Assembly (NCBI GenBank): GCA_964537715.1
Contig: CAZIAH010000006.1
Coordinates: forward strand, 7,025-71,024
DNA length: 64,000 bases
Direction of reading: 5' to 3'
Source of the DNA: CAZTZL01 sp964537715
GTDB lineage: Bacteria; Zhuqueibacterota; QNDG01; DSAB01
Under the pieces are notes generated by a model. That model was not told the DNA's origin. It searched no databases and saw nothing but the letters and a program-made list of their open reading frames with translations. Shown here piece by piece: positions 1 through 9,800 of the stretch (positions are counted from its first letter, which is position 1; the number at the start of each line of letters is the position of its first letter). Both the position numbers and the translations under genes were made by a program.

Positions 1-2705
1 CTGTTCTCGTAGGCGCCCATATCCGGATTGGAACCCGGAGGATCGGGGCGAGTGTTGCCGTCCCTGTCATCTGCCGGTGCACCTGTTGATGTTCCCGTGT
101 CGATACAGGGACTGGGCTCTGTGAGGTGCAGATCGGATCCGCTGACAAAAAGGGGATCGTTGTTGATGTTACCTGTACCGGTATAGGTGCCGCTGGATTG
201 CTGTACGTCGGAGTAAGTGACTGTCGGCGATCCCGTGATTTCGCTGTTTGATCCCCACAGAATGGAATTTGTAATCGTGCCCAATCCGCTGGCATCATAG
301 AATTCATTGCCGCTGGTTGTAGCCGTGTTATTATATAATGTACAGTTCATTAGTGTCGGGTAAGCGCTGGTGTTATATATTCCTCCCCCGTTCGATGAGG
401 CTATATTGCCTGAAAGCACGCAGTTCGTGATTGTGGGTGTCCCTGAATTGGTTGAAATTGCACCACCTACCGAACCTTGATTTCCGGAAAAAGTACAACG
501 GGTGAAGATATTATCCCCCTGCGGGGAGCCGACAGCGCCACCGTCTGATGTGGCAGTATTATCGGAAAAGGTACAATTTGTCAGGGTCAGAGCGCCTGTA
601 CTATTATGGTAAACTCCACCCCCATGAGTCGTTGCGGTATTGTCAGAAAATATGCAACTGGTAACCGTCGGACTGCCGGAATCATAATTTCGCATGGCTC
701 CGCCGGATCCTCCTGAGTAATTGCCGGTAAAAGTGCAGCCTGTATAGGTATTGCTCGAATAGGCATTGTTGACGGCACCGCCTCCCAAATTAGCCGTGTC
801 GACGGTAAATGTGCAACTGGTTATAGTACAGGAACTTATTATATTGTGAATGGCACCGCCATAACCCGCAGCCGAATTGTTCGAGAACTGACAGTCATTG
901 ATTGTAGGACTGGTCATATTATTCAGCATTCCTCCGCCATGTTCGGAATAGTTTGGAACGCCTGTAACCGCATTTCCCGCTGTGATTGTGAACCCGTCAA
1001 TAGTGGCGCTGTTCGCACCTGTGACGACGTGGTAAGCATCATTGGTGTTTTTAGTGCCGCTCTGGTCCAGGTCACCACTGAGTATGGTGACATTGTTGTC
1101 CACGTCACGGTCTCCGCCCCCTGTGGGATAGCCGCCGTAGATATTAACTCCGCTGATCATCTGAAAGGTGGATGTAGGATCATTATCAGTCTGATCCGTT
1201 CCCTCATCCGGATAGTAAGTTCCCTGGGCTACGTAAATAGTATCGCCCGATGTGGCCAGAGCCAGAGCACTCTGCAAGTACTTTTTTGCTGTGGACCAAC
1301 TCGAACCGTCACCTGTATCATCAGATTTACTAGAATCCGCGTAAACCGCGGTATTGCTCCAGATGCTCTCGTAAGCGCCCATATCCGGATTGGAACCCGG
1401 AGGATCGGGGCGAGTGTTGCCGTCCCTGTCATCTGCCGGTGCACCTGTTGATGTTCCCGTGTCGATACAGGGACTGGGCTCTGTGAGGTGCAGATCGGAT
1501 CCGCTGACAAAAAGGGGATCGTTGTTGATGTTACCTGTACCGGTATAGGTGCCGCTGGATTGCTGTACGTCGGAGTAAGTGACTGTCGGCGATCCCGTGA
1601 TTTCGCTGTTTGATCCCCACAGAATGGAATTTGTAATCGTGCCCAATCCGCTGGCATCATAGAATTCATTGCCGCTGGTTGTAGCCGTGTTATTATATAA
1701 TGTACAGTTCATTAGTGTCGGGTAAGCGCTGGTGTTATATATTCCTCCCCCGTTCGATGAGGCTATATTGCCTGAAAGCACGCAGTTCGTGATTGTGGGT
1801 GTCCCTGAATTGGTTGAAATTGCACCACCTACCGAACCTTGATTTCCGGAAAAAGTACAACGGGTGAAGATATTATCCCCCTGCGGGGAGCCGACAGCGC
1901 CACCGTCTGATGTGGCAGTATTATCGGAAAAGGTACAATTTGTCAGGGTCAGAGCGCCTGTACTATTATGGTAAACTCCACCCCCATGAGTCGTTGCGGT
2001 ATTGTCAGAAAATATGCAACTGGTAACCGTCGGACTGCCGGAATCATAATTTCGCATGGCTCCGCCGGATCCTCCTGAGTAATTGCCGGTAAAAGTGCAG
2101 CCTGTATAGGTATTGCTCGAATAGGCATTGTTGACGGCACCGCCTCCCAAATTAGCCGTGTCGACGGTAAATGTGCAACTGGTTATAGTACAGGAACTTA
2201 TTATATTGTGAATGGCACCGCCATAACCCGCAGCCGAATTGTTCGAGAACTGACAGTCATTGATTGTAGGACTGGTCATATTATTCAGCATTCCTCCGCC
2301 ATGTTCGGAATAGTTTGGAACGCCTGTAACCGCATTTCCCGCTGTGATTGTGAACCCGTCAATAGTGGCGCTGTTCGCACCTGTGACGACGTGGTAAGCA
2401 TCATTGGTGTTTTTAGTGCCGCTCTGGTCCAGGTCACCACTGAGTATGGTGACATTGTTGTCCACGTCACGGTCTCCGCCCCCTGTGGGATAGCCGCCGT
2501 AGATATTAACTCCGCTGATCATCTGAAAGGTGGATGTAGGATCATTATCAGTCTGATCCGTTCCCTCATCCGGATAGTAAGTTCCCTGGGCTACGTAAAT
2601 AGTATCGCCCGATGTGGCCAGAGCCAGAGCACTCTGCAAGTACTTTTTTGCTGTGGACCAACTCGAACCGTCACCCGTATCATCAGATTTACTAGAATCC
2701 GCGTA
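1..2705 (-). repeat. 1362-bp in-frame tandem repeat, two near-identical copies
   Basis: Bases about 13-1343 recur at 1375-2705 with a constant offset of 1362 bp (454 codons) and almost no differences. One visible change is T/C at about 1315 versus 2677. The right boundary is sharp: copy two ends where the signal-peptide codons begin at about 2706. At the extreme left the match breaks at positions 1, 4 and 12, so a further unit to the left is diverged or different. The period is a multiple of three, so the protein frame is kept. Confidence 0.92.
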
Positions 2706-2783
2706 AACATATGCAAACGCAAAATTTGGAATATAGAAAAGAATATAAAATAAACTAGCAACTACAATAACAATTCGCTTCAT
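1..2783 (-). CDS. Giant exported parallel beta-helix repeat protein (partial, C-terminus beyond window)
   Basis: The frame is open from an ATG at 2783, preceded by a good GGAGGAA ribosome site, to the window edge, giving at least 927 codons. The N-terminus is a signal peptide ending near FAFA. It is followed by a 454-residue unit starting at YADSSKSDDTGDGSSW and rich in pectate-lyase-like coils such as ITNCVLSGN and GGGIYNTS, ending with DMGAYES. The same unit then starts again, so unit 1 is about residues 25-478, unit 2 follows, and a third diverges at the left edge. Right-handed beta-helix proteins with the 'choice-of-anchor' style DxGAYE ending are typically surface or secreted, either polysaccharide-active or adhesive. 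No catalytic residues can be assigned. A T9SS tail beyond the edge is likely but unseen. The function is unknown; export and fold are fairly sure. Confidence 0.8.
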   Translation of the reverse strand, partial: MKRIVIVVASLFYILFYIPNFAFAYVYADSSKSDDTGDGSSWSTAKKYLQSALALATSGDTIYVAQGTYYPDEGTDQTDNDPTSTFQMISGVNIYGGYPTGGGDRDVDNNVTILSGDLDQSGTKNTNDAYHVVTGANSATIDGFTITAGNAVTGVPNYSEHGGGMLNNMTSPTINDCQFSNNSAAGYGGAIHNIISSCTITSCTFTVDTANLGGGAVNNAYSSNTYTGCTFTGNYSGGSGGAMRNYDSGSPTVTSCIFSDNTATTHGGGVYHNSTGALTLTNCTFSDNTATSDGGAVGSPQGDNIFTRCTFSGNQGSVGGAISTNSGTPTITNCVLSGNIASSNGGGIYNTSAYPTLMNCTLYNNTATTSGNEFYDASGLGTITNSILWGSNSEITGSPTVTYSDVQQSSGTYTGTGNINNDPLFVSGSDLHLTEPSPCIDTGTSTGAPADDRDGNTRPDPPGSNPDMGAYESIWSNTAVYADSSKSDDTGDGSSWSTAKKYLQSALALATSGDTIYVAQGTYYPDEGTDQTDNDPTSTFQMISGVNIYGGYPTGGGDRDVDNNVTILSGDLDQSGTKNTNDAYHVVTGANSATIDGFTITAGNAVTGVPNYSEHGGGMLNNMTSPTINDCQFSNNSAAGYGGAIHNIISSCTITSCTFTVDTANLGGGAVNNAYSSNTYTGCTFTGNYSGGSGGAMRNYDSGSPTVTSCIFSDNTATTHGGGVYHNSTGALTLTNCTFSDNTATSDGGAVGSPQGDNIFTRCTFSGNQGSVGGAISTNSGTPTITNCVLSGNIASSNGGGIYNTSAYPTLMNCTLYNNTATTSGNEFYDASGLGTITNSILWGSNSEITGSPTVTYSDVQQSSGTYTGTGNINNDPLFVSGSDLHLTEPSPCIDTGTSTGAPADDRDGNTRPDPPGSNPDMGAYEN

Positions 2784-3053
2784 TTTGATTTCCTCCCAAT
2801 GAGAAATGTTTTTTTATACAATCTTTAATTGGAAAATATAGCTAAAACTCTATACAGATGGCCGGAACAACTTGAATACCTGATAAGAAGATAAAGGTTT
2901 GTAGCTATATGTCTTCTTCCCTCCAAGATGCTAAATAAAACGCGGAAATATTATGATATATACAAAGCCAGCTATATCCAGAGCTATAGTATAACGACTA
3001 TACAAAAATTATAACTAAAATGCAAGTAAATAATTCATTGTTAAACACCTTTT

Positions 3054-5645
3054 TTATTTCAATATGACCATTCTTCTGACTTGATGGAATTCGGTTCCGG
3101 AAGGAAGTGGGTTGGCTTTGATTCGGCAGAAATACACGCCCGAACTGAGTTGGTTTGCGTGGAACCGATGGGTGTAGTGTCCCGGTGCGAGGATTTCGTG
3201 AACAACGGTTTTGACAGTGCGACCCAATATGTCGATAATCTCCAAAGTCACTTGAGATCGTGTTGGCAATGCGAATGAAATCGTGGCGTCGGGATTTAAC
3301 GGATTGGGATAGATGGGATCGAGAATGAATTCTTTCGGATGACTGGTGGACGGCTCTGGTGGAACCTCGGTTTGATCGGTACGCATGAGAACAACATTGT
3401 CGATATAAACGTCTCCCGCTTCCGAGCCGACGCTGAAAACCACGCGCGTCTGATTGGTGGTAACATTCTCCATCTCGAATGTGAATGAGTGGCGTTCCGA
3501 TGTTGTTTGAATATAACTCGGTTCGATCTGACCAAAATTGGTATAGGGAGGAGTGGTGGATTCGATTCTGGCATCGATAATGCGAGTGTGATCTGCCCGT
3601 GCGTCGAATTCGAAAACATAGGTCTGGCCGTGATAGAACATCAGTGTGTTTTGACTCAGCTCAATGTCATTGAAATCGGTTCCGCCCTGCTGAATTTGAA
3701 TGTGACATTCATTGTTGCTGGCATTGGCACTGGCAGAGGCAGAATTTTGAACGTTGAAATTCCAGTTGGACATTCCGGAAGAAAAATCATTGTTTTTGAT
3801 CATATTCGTGTTAACAGGAATAAACGTGGTGTTGACCATTTCCTCGTTGGAGAATGCACTTTCGTTGTCGTCCGAATCCACAGCCGTGACTCGGAAATAG
3901 TAGGTATTGCTTTCGGTGATGTCGTTCTCGTCTAAAACCGCATAAGGATCGCTGGTGGTTCGCAGGATTGTGGTTGGATTGGGGTCGGGGCCGCCGTAAC
4001 CCCGGTATACCTTGACATCGGGATCGCCGAACTTGTTAAACAGAAGGGCGATCCGGTCTGTGTACGATTCGGCCACAAGAAAGGGGAAAAGAACCATCCC
4101 GTTCCAGGGACACTTCCAGACGCGATAACACTGAATCGGCTGGACAAAATTCATTTCAAAAGCCTTGGATTTGTCGAGTCGAACCTCTGTCAATTTCGGC
4201 AAGTCTTCCAAACCCCAGTTGATCAATCTGTTTCCGTTGGGCAGTTGCTGTATATTGCCTTTGTACGGAGCGTAATAGTCGTTCGTTGTGTTTCGAAATT
4301 CCCAGACTTTGGTGGCGGTCATATTCACCGTATCTACCTTGAATTCCAGGGCACGGGAATAGGGTTGGGGCGTGTGGTAATTGCCGTTGTCAAAAATAAG
4401 ATAATTGCCGTTGGGCAGAACACGGATGCAGTGCTGCATGTAGACAAAACCATCCAGATCGATATAATCGAATTGGTTCTTTTTGCCGCCGAGCCGCCAC
4501 ATGATGTCGCCGGTGGTTTTGTTGATTTTCGTGACTTCGTTCATGATTTTCGGCGTGATGAGGTAGTTGCCGTCGAGATCGACCGCAATGGAGTTGGTAT
4601 GAAGATAGTCGATGGTCTGTCCCCGGAGATTCACGGACCGTTCGTCCGTGTCTGTGATCTCATAATTGCCTGGGTCGTCGCTCCGCCAGATAAAATAGGA
4701 ATTGTCATTCGAATCCATTTCGATGAGGTGATAGTCGATAACCGTGGCATTCGGATTTCCGCCGGAAACGTACTGACGCATATCCACCTGGCGTTCTGTC
4801 ATAGCAGTGACGAGATAGTGTCCGTTGGGCAGCACCAGCAGCTCGTGTTCGTCGATCGTATAACCGGGCGGAACGAAAAAGGTATCCACTACGGTAAATG
4901 TATTGTCTACGGCGATGTAACCCCCGCCACCGAAACCTGACCGGACAGTCATGGTGATCACGCCGGTTTCCTGAACTTTGAAATCTCTCCGGCTGTCCGG
5001 GACGATCCAGTAAAATACGGGATTGCCGTTATTGTCCAAAATCAAATTATAGTATTTTTCCCCTTCATAGTTTGTAAAGATGTAATCCGAATCCGGGTTG
5101 TCATTCACCGTAATATCGATGTAGGGAAAATCAGAGGGCACCGACACGCCGTTCAATACCACGACGCCGTCTGCATTAGGCGTGTATTTTTTGCCGGATG
5201 ACTGATTGGATAAAACAATCGAATCGGATTGTCTTTTCTTAAGAGAAACATTGGATTCCATCGGAGCAATCGTAAATGTGATCGTCGAATCCAGAAACGG
5301 TTCGGACTGGCCAAGCAGGTGCGGTGTCAAATTGACCGTGATTTTTTCTCCTAATTGATATGGCTGGTCCGGTTTGAAAATGAGCGTCTTCTCATCATCG
5401 GAGACGACGGTTTTGCCAAGCACAGTTCCCGATTGATCGCCCCGGATATGGATAAATGTCTCAAGGTTCGAAATTTGATCCGGCCGGATTTTTTCAAACC
5501 GGACAATGATGGGGGATTCTTTCACCACCCAATCGGATTTATCTTTCGGAAACAGATACTGAATTTTTTCAGAGGAAGGTTGTCCGGCCATTGCCAAGGC
5601 AGACCAGAGGAAAAGTATAAAAACAGTTTTGATTTGATTTTTCAT
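3054..5645 (-). CDS. Secreted arylsulfotransferase-like protein with CBM and T9SS sorting domain
   Basis: The start is the ATG at 5645, with AGGAG upstream and a clear signal peptide (MKNQIKTVFILFLWSALAMA); the longer frame to 5738 has no signal. The product is 863 residues. After an N-terminal Ig-like region (about 20-130), residues about 170-500 match the arylsulfate sulfotransferase (ASST) beta-propeller. Visible are DEHELLVLPNG, a His in LHTNSIAVD, WRLGG and MQHCIRVLPNGNYL, which carry the His/Arg pattern of the ASST active site. A fibronectin-III stretch, a CBM4_9-like jelly roll (about 610-740) and a T9SS tail (YPNPLNP, ending RRMVILK) follow. ASST enzymes move sulfate between phenolic compounds without PAPS. 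The T9SS tail suggests surface display or release. Sulfotransfer activity is inferred from the fold only. Confidence 0.75.
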   Translation of the reverse strand: MKNQIKTVFILFLWSALAMAGQPSSEKIQYLFPKDKSDWVVKESPIIVRFEKIRPDQISNLETFIHIRGDQSGTVLGKTVVSDDEKTLIFKPDQPYQLGEKITVNLTPHLLGQSEPFLDSTITFTIAPMESNVSLKKRQSDSIVLSNQSSGKKYTPNADGVVVLNGVSVPSDFPYIDITVNDNPDSDYIFTNYEGEKYYNLILDNNGNPVFYWIVPDSRRDFKVQETGVITMTVRSGFGGGGYIAVDNTFTVVDTFFVPPGYTIDEHELLVLPNGHYLVTAMTERQVDMRQYVSGGNPNATVIDYHLIEMDSNDNSYFIWRSDDPGNYEITDTDERSVNLRGQTIDYLHTNSIAVDLDGNYLITPKIMNEVTKINKTTGDIMWRLGGKKNQFDYIDLDGFVYMQHCIRVLPNGNYLIFDNGNYHTPQPYSRALEFKVDTVNMTATKVWEFRNTTNDYYAPYKGNIQQLPNGNRLINWGLEDLPKLTEVRLDKSKAFEMNFVQPIQCYRVWKCPWNGMVLFPFLVAESYTDRIALLFNKFGDPDVKVYRGYGGPDPNPTTILRTTSDPYAVLDENDITESNTYYFRVTAVDSDDNESAFSNEEMVNTTFIPVNTNMIKNNDFSSGMSNWNFNVQNSASASANASNNECHIQIQQGGTDFNDIELSQNTLMFYHGQTYVFEFDARADHTRIIDARIESTTPPYTNFGQIEPSYIQTTSERHSFTFEMENVTTNQTRVVFSVGSEAGDVYIDNVVLMRTDQTEVPPEPSTSHPKEFILDPIYPNPLNPDATISFALPTRSQVTLEIIDILGRTVKTVVHEILAPGHYTHRFHANQLSSGVYFCRIKANPLPSGTEFHQVRRMVILK

Positions 5646-5744
5646 ATAGCTTAAACTCCTGATGATCGATTCGGTTTCAGAAACAGTTCGAGACAGGTTT
5701 TCCTTTTCTTCGGTGAAGTGAAAAACTCCACTGGGCATAAATCG

Positions 5745-6500
5745 TTAAAATTCTTTCCTGATATATGCCTGGGCTTCTTCCGGAGATTTATCACTAAACC
5801 TACTGTATCTTTTATGGACATCGATGATTTCTTTCAATGCTTTTTCAACCAGAACTTGATTGTCCCACGATTTTAAATGGGCAACGACTTTTTCGATACA
5901 CCCTTTTTTATAACTTATCTGACCCAGTACATGAATTATCATTTTGGTTATTTTTTTATCGCTATCATTTTGCAGTTCGGCCAAAAGGGGCAGAATCTCT
6001 TCCGGATGGGTTCTTCCCCGAAGTTCGATGCCGTGAATGATTTCCTGCCGGATCACGGGGTCGGGATGGTGAAGATATTTTTTAGCGAATTTCAAGGCAG
6101 GTTTTGGATTTTTTTCGCCCAATTGTTTGAGCGCTCCGATCGCAGCATTTCTTACGGAATGATGATCGTCACTCAAAGCGTCTTCCAGTATTTTTGAGAT
6201 TGGATCAAAATCGCTTTTCCCGATTTCTCCGCAGGCGTAAACTGCGGTCTGCCTTATCTTTTCATCATCATCCTTATACAAAACTTCAATGGCAGTTAAA
6301 ATATTTTTCCTTTGTCTGATGTCGTCCCAATACAATTTTCCCAAAACAAGATACACATTTTTTCTGACATATGTATCTTTATCCGCAGAATATTTTTGGA
6401 TGTCTTTATAGGTATTGCTGCTCAGATCCAATTCGACCGCTCTTTTTATTTTGTCAGCGAAATGGATGCGCTGTTCTTTCGAAAGATCGTAATAACCCAT
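5745..6500 (-). CDS. HEAT-repeat protein
   Basis: The product is 251 residues if started at MGYYDLSKEQR (ATG 6500); a 22-residue longer frame begins at 6566, and neither start has a strong ribosome site. No signal peptide or membrane segment is seen. The body is built of about five HEAT/PBS-lyase-like helical repeats: VRKNVYLVLGKLY, IRQTAVYACGEIGK, VRNAAIGALKQLGE, IRQEIIHGIEL and ITKMIIHVLGQIS. Such proteins are scaffolds or binding adaptors in the cytoplasm. The repeats resemble those of DNA-alkylation-repeat and cyclase-lyase proteins, but no catalytic residues are evident. It lies 99 bp upstream of the arylsulfotransferase gene on the same strand and may be read with it. Confidence 0.7.
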   Translation of the reverse strand: MGYYDLSKEQRIHFADKIKRAVELDLSSNTYKDIQKYSADKDTYVRKNVYLVLGKLYWDDIRQRKNILTAIEVLYKDDDEKIRQTAVYACGEIGKSDFDPISKILEDALSDDHHSVRNAAIGALKQLGEKNPKPALKFAKKYLHHPDPVIRQEIIHGIELRGRTHPEEILPLLAELQNDSDKKITKMIIHVLGQISYKKGCIEKVVAHLKSWDNQVLVEKALKEIIDVHKRYSRFSDKSPEEAQAYIRKEF

Positions 6501-6822
6501 TGTGAATTTGTTCTCTATCGGCTTCCATATTTTTCTGCTTGCGGGATGTTCTTTACAACCGCGCATTATGGATATATTTTTCGATAGGGATTAAATCCTG
6601 GATTTCCCAGGGATGCATTGCCCACAATATTTTTGGAGCGAAGTGATGAAGACTTCGCCGAGTGTACATACTAAATAATTGTTTAAAAATAATTGAAATT
6701 GTCGATGAAGTCAAGGAGAAATCGAAATTGATTGTATAAAAATTTCCACAAAAAGAAAGATCGGCAGGAAATGTGGATGGTGATGATTGGCAATATTAAA
6801 AATTCTTATCTTATTTTTTCGA
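6501..6822. other. Gene-free stretch with short inverted repeats
   Basis: These 322 bp lie between the HEAT gene start and the stop of the multi-PAS kinase. A GCGAAGT/ACTTCGC hairpin lies at about 6643-6659, and an imperfect AATCCTGG/CCAGGGAT pair at about 6593-6615. The hairpin lacks a T-run on either strand, so it is not called a terminator. The HEAT gene promoter should be here, but no convincing -35/-10 pair was fixed. Confidence 0.4.
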
Positions 6823-9800
6823 TCAAACCCTTGGTTTATAACGATCTTCTTTGATTACGATGCGGCAGTGCAGGCCGTTTTGGCTTTTGAAATAGATTTT
6901 GCCGCCCAACTGATATTCGATCAGATCAATCACTGTTTCCAATCCCAGATGTATATCTTTTTTAGAATCGAAACCTTTCGGAAATCCGACTCCATTGTCG
7001 GATATTTCTAGAACGATTTCCTTTTTTGTATTTAAATGAAGACCGATCCGAATTTTACCTTTGGTTTTTCCGGGGAAGGCATGTTTGATTATATTGGATA
7101 TCAATTCATTGAAGACAAGTCCCAGGGGAGTGGCAGTGTCAATGAGTACATTCAGATCTTCCATGTCTGTTTGAATGGAAATCCGATTCATAGATTCTCC
7201 ATAGCCTTTTTGAAATATAGGAAGAAGACTGCTGAAATATTCCTTGAGGTTCAGATGGGACAAATCTTTTGACTCGTACAATTTTTGGTGAACAAGGGCC
7301 ATGCTCAATATTTTATTTTCGATTTCTTTGAACACTTCGGAAATTTTTTGTTCTTTTTCTGAACGGGCTTTCAGGCGAAGCATGGCAGAGATTACCTGCA
7401 TGTTGTTTTTTGTTCTGTGATACAGTTCACGCAAGAGAATTTCTTTTTCTTTCAGATTTTGCTGGGTTTGTTCCTTTGCTCTGTTTGTTTTAGCAAGCAG
7501 GTCCGCATTGGTAATTGCCTGAACTACCGTTGAGGCAAATGTGCTCAGCATATCAATATCCGTTTTGGGTACCTGTTCCAAGGTACTGGAAACGATCATT
7601 CCCCCGATGAGCTTGTCTTCGAGAATTAGAGGGATGAGAATATAACTTTTGCTGTCTCCCAGTTTTTGCAGGGCATTACAGACCGATTTGTTAAGCGGCG
7701 GGTGTACGATTTCGGAAAGGTGGTTTGTAATAATCATATCACTTGTTGAAGCAGCGTTTTTGATACCTTCGATGATCTCGGAAGCAGGAACAACAAGTTT
7801 CATTAGTGGGAATCTCAATATCTTATTGATTCCTGACAGGTAGGATTTAGATGAAGTCAATGATCGTACCTTGAAATTTTCTTCTTTCTCGTCCAGTGTC
7901 AGGACAAGTGCGGTGGAGAAGCCCATCGATTTGACGACAGCATCTGTGATTCGTTTAAAGATCACATCCGGTTCAAGACTTTCATGAACTGTTTCGGATA
8001 TTTGGTGTAGAACCCGCAATCGTTCGTTGATGGAACGAAGCGCCTTGTCCACTTCCTTACGTTCGGTGATATCGCGTGCGATACTTAGAATCGCCTGTTT
8101 TCCCTGGTAAGTTACAAGGCTGGAGTAAACCTCGACCGGAAACGTTCTTCCGTCTTTTGTGGTATGTGAGGTTTCGAAAATCTGTAATTTGTCTACCGGC
8201 ATCGATTTGGCAAGTGCTCTAATATCTTTCTTTTTTAACGAGGTATCGATCCCACAAAGTCCGATTGTCAGCAACTCTTCTTTTGAATAGCCTAAAATCT
8301 CGGTAGCCGTTTTGTTGACATCGATAAGATTTCCCTGGAAATCAATGACCCATACCGTTTCGTTCATTCCGTCAATTAATTCTCTATAGTTTTTTTCGCT
8401 TTCGCGCAGCGCTTCCTCTGCCCGTTTGCGTTCAGTGACATCGTGGAAGAATGATTGGGTCGCGATTACTTTCCCATCCATCAATCGTGGTGTGGCACTT
8501 CCTTCCAAGAAAACGGGTCTTCCCTCTTTGGCAACGAAGGTTACCTCGATATGCGGAATGTCTTCTCCTCGAGAAATTCTTTCAAGCAGAGGATAACAAT
8601 GTTCCTGGTAGTCCGGGTGAATGATATCAAAAAGATTTAGGTTAGAGATTTCCTCTTCGCTATAACCCAAAACATGCCGCCAATTTGGATTGACGAACAG
8701 AAGGTGCCCATCCGGTGCTACACTCTGGATCAAATCATTGCTGTTGTCGATGAGTGTTCGATAGCGCTCTTCGCTTTCTATCAATATTTTCTCTGTTCGC
8801 TTACGCCCGGTAATATCTTTATCCACTCCTCGGTAACCTCTAAGATTTCCATCTTTATCAAAAACAGGCACACCATTGGTTAAAAGACAAATTTTTTTGC
8901 CATCCTTTCGGATATTCCAATTTTCCAAATCTCTAATGGGTGTCTTATTCAAAACGATTTCGGAAAATATCGTTTTTACTCTTTTTGCTTCTTCCTGTGG
9001 CATGAAATCGAAAGGTGTTTTCCCGATGACATCCTCCAGAGCATACCCCAAAAAATCTTGTCCTTTCTGCGAACTGTAGGTATACTTCCCGTTCTCGTCC
9101 ACCTCCCAGACCCATTCACCCACGCTGAAAATAATATCTCGCATCCGCTCTTCGCTTATATGTAATTCTTCCTCCGCCTGCTTGCGGTCGGTGATGTCGA
9201 ATGACAATCCCAGAATTCCCACAACCTCGCCGTTGTTATCGATGACCGGAGACAAGCGAACATCAAGCCAAATCTCTCCGGTTGAGAATTTTTGAAGAAC
9301 TTCATGGGAGACGGGTTTTTTGGTGGCAAATACATTTTGAATGGACTCGAGGTTCCGTTGCGCCTGGTCTTTCGGGAAGATTTCCGAAAGGTGTTTTCCA
9401 ATAAGTTCGTGAGGATCTGCCCGAAGCTGCGATGCAGCAACGCCGTTCACATAGGTCACCCTTCCATCTCTCCCGACCACGTATATCATCTCCGGAGAGG
9501 ATTCAGCCAGAAGGCGATATTTTTCTTCGCTTTCAATCAATGCCTGTTCGGCCTGCTTGCGGTCGGAGATATCCTCCACAGTGCCCTCGTAATAGAGTAC
9601 TTTTCCTGCTTCATCCCTGATGACTCTGGCGCTCTCGGAAACATAAATAAAAGATCCGTCTTTCTTCATCCAGGCGGATTCAAGGCCGTGAATTTTACCA
9701 TCTTTTTCAATCTTTTGACGAAACATTTTTCGGTCATATTTGGGTTCGTAGCCTTCTTTTTCGAGATTACGTTGAGCCAACTCTTCAAACGATGCATATC

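Noticed and set aside
846..2753. Open frames on plus across the beta-helix repeat (846-1451, 2208-2753)
   Set aside because: They are opposite-strand shadows that exist because the minus-strand gene is repetitive and open; they have no ribosome site or domain.
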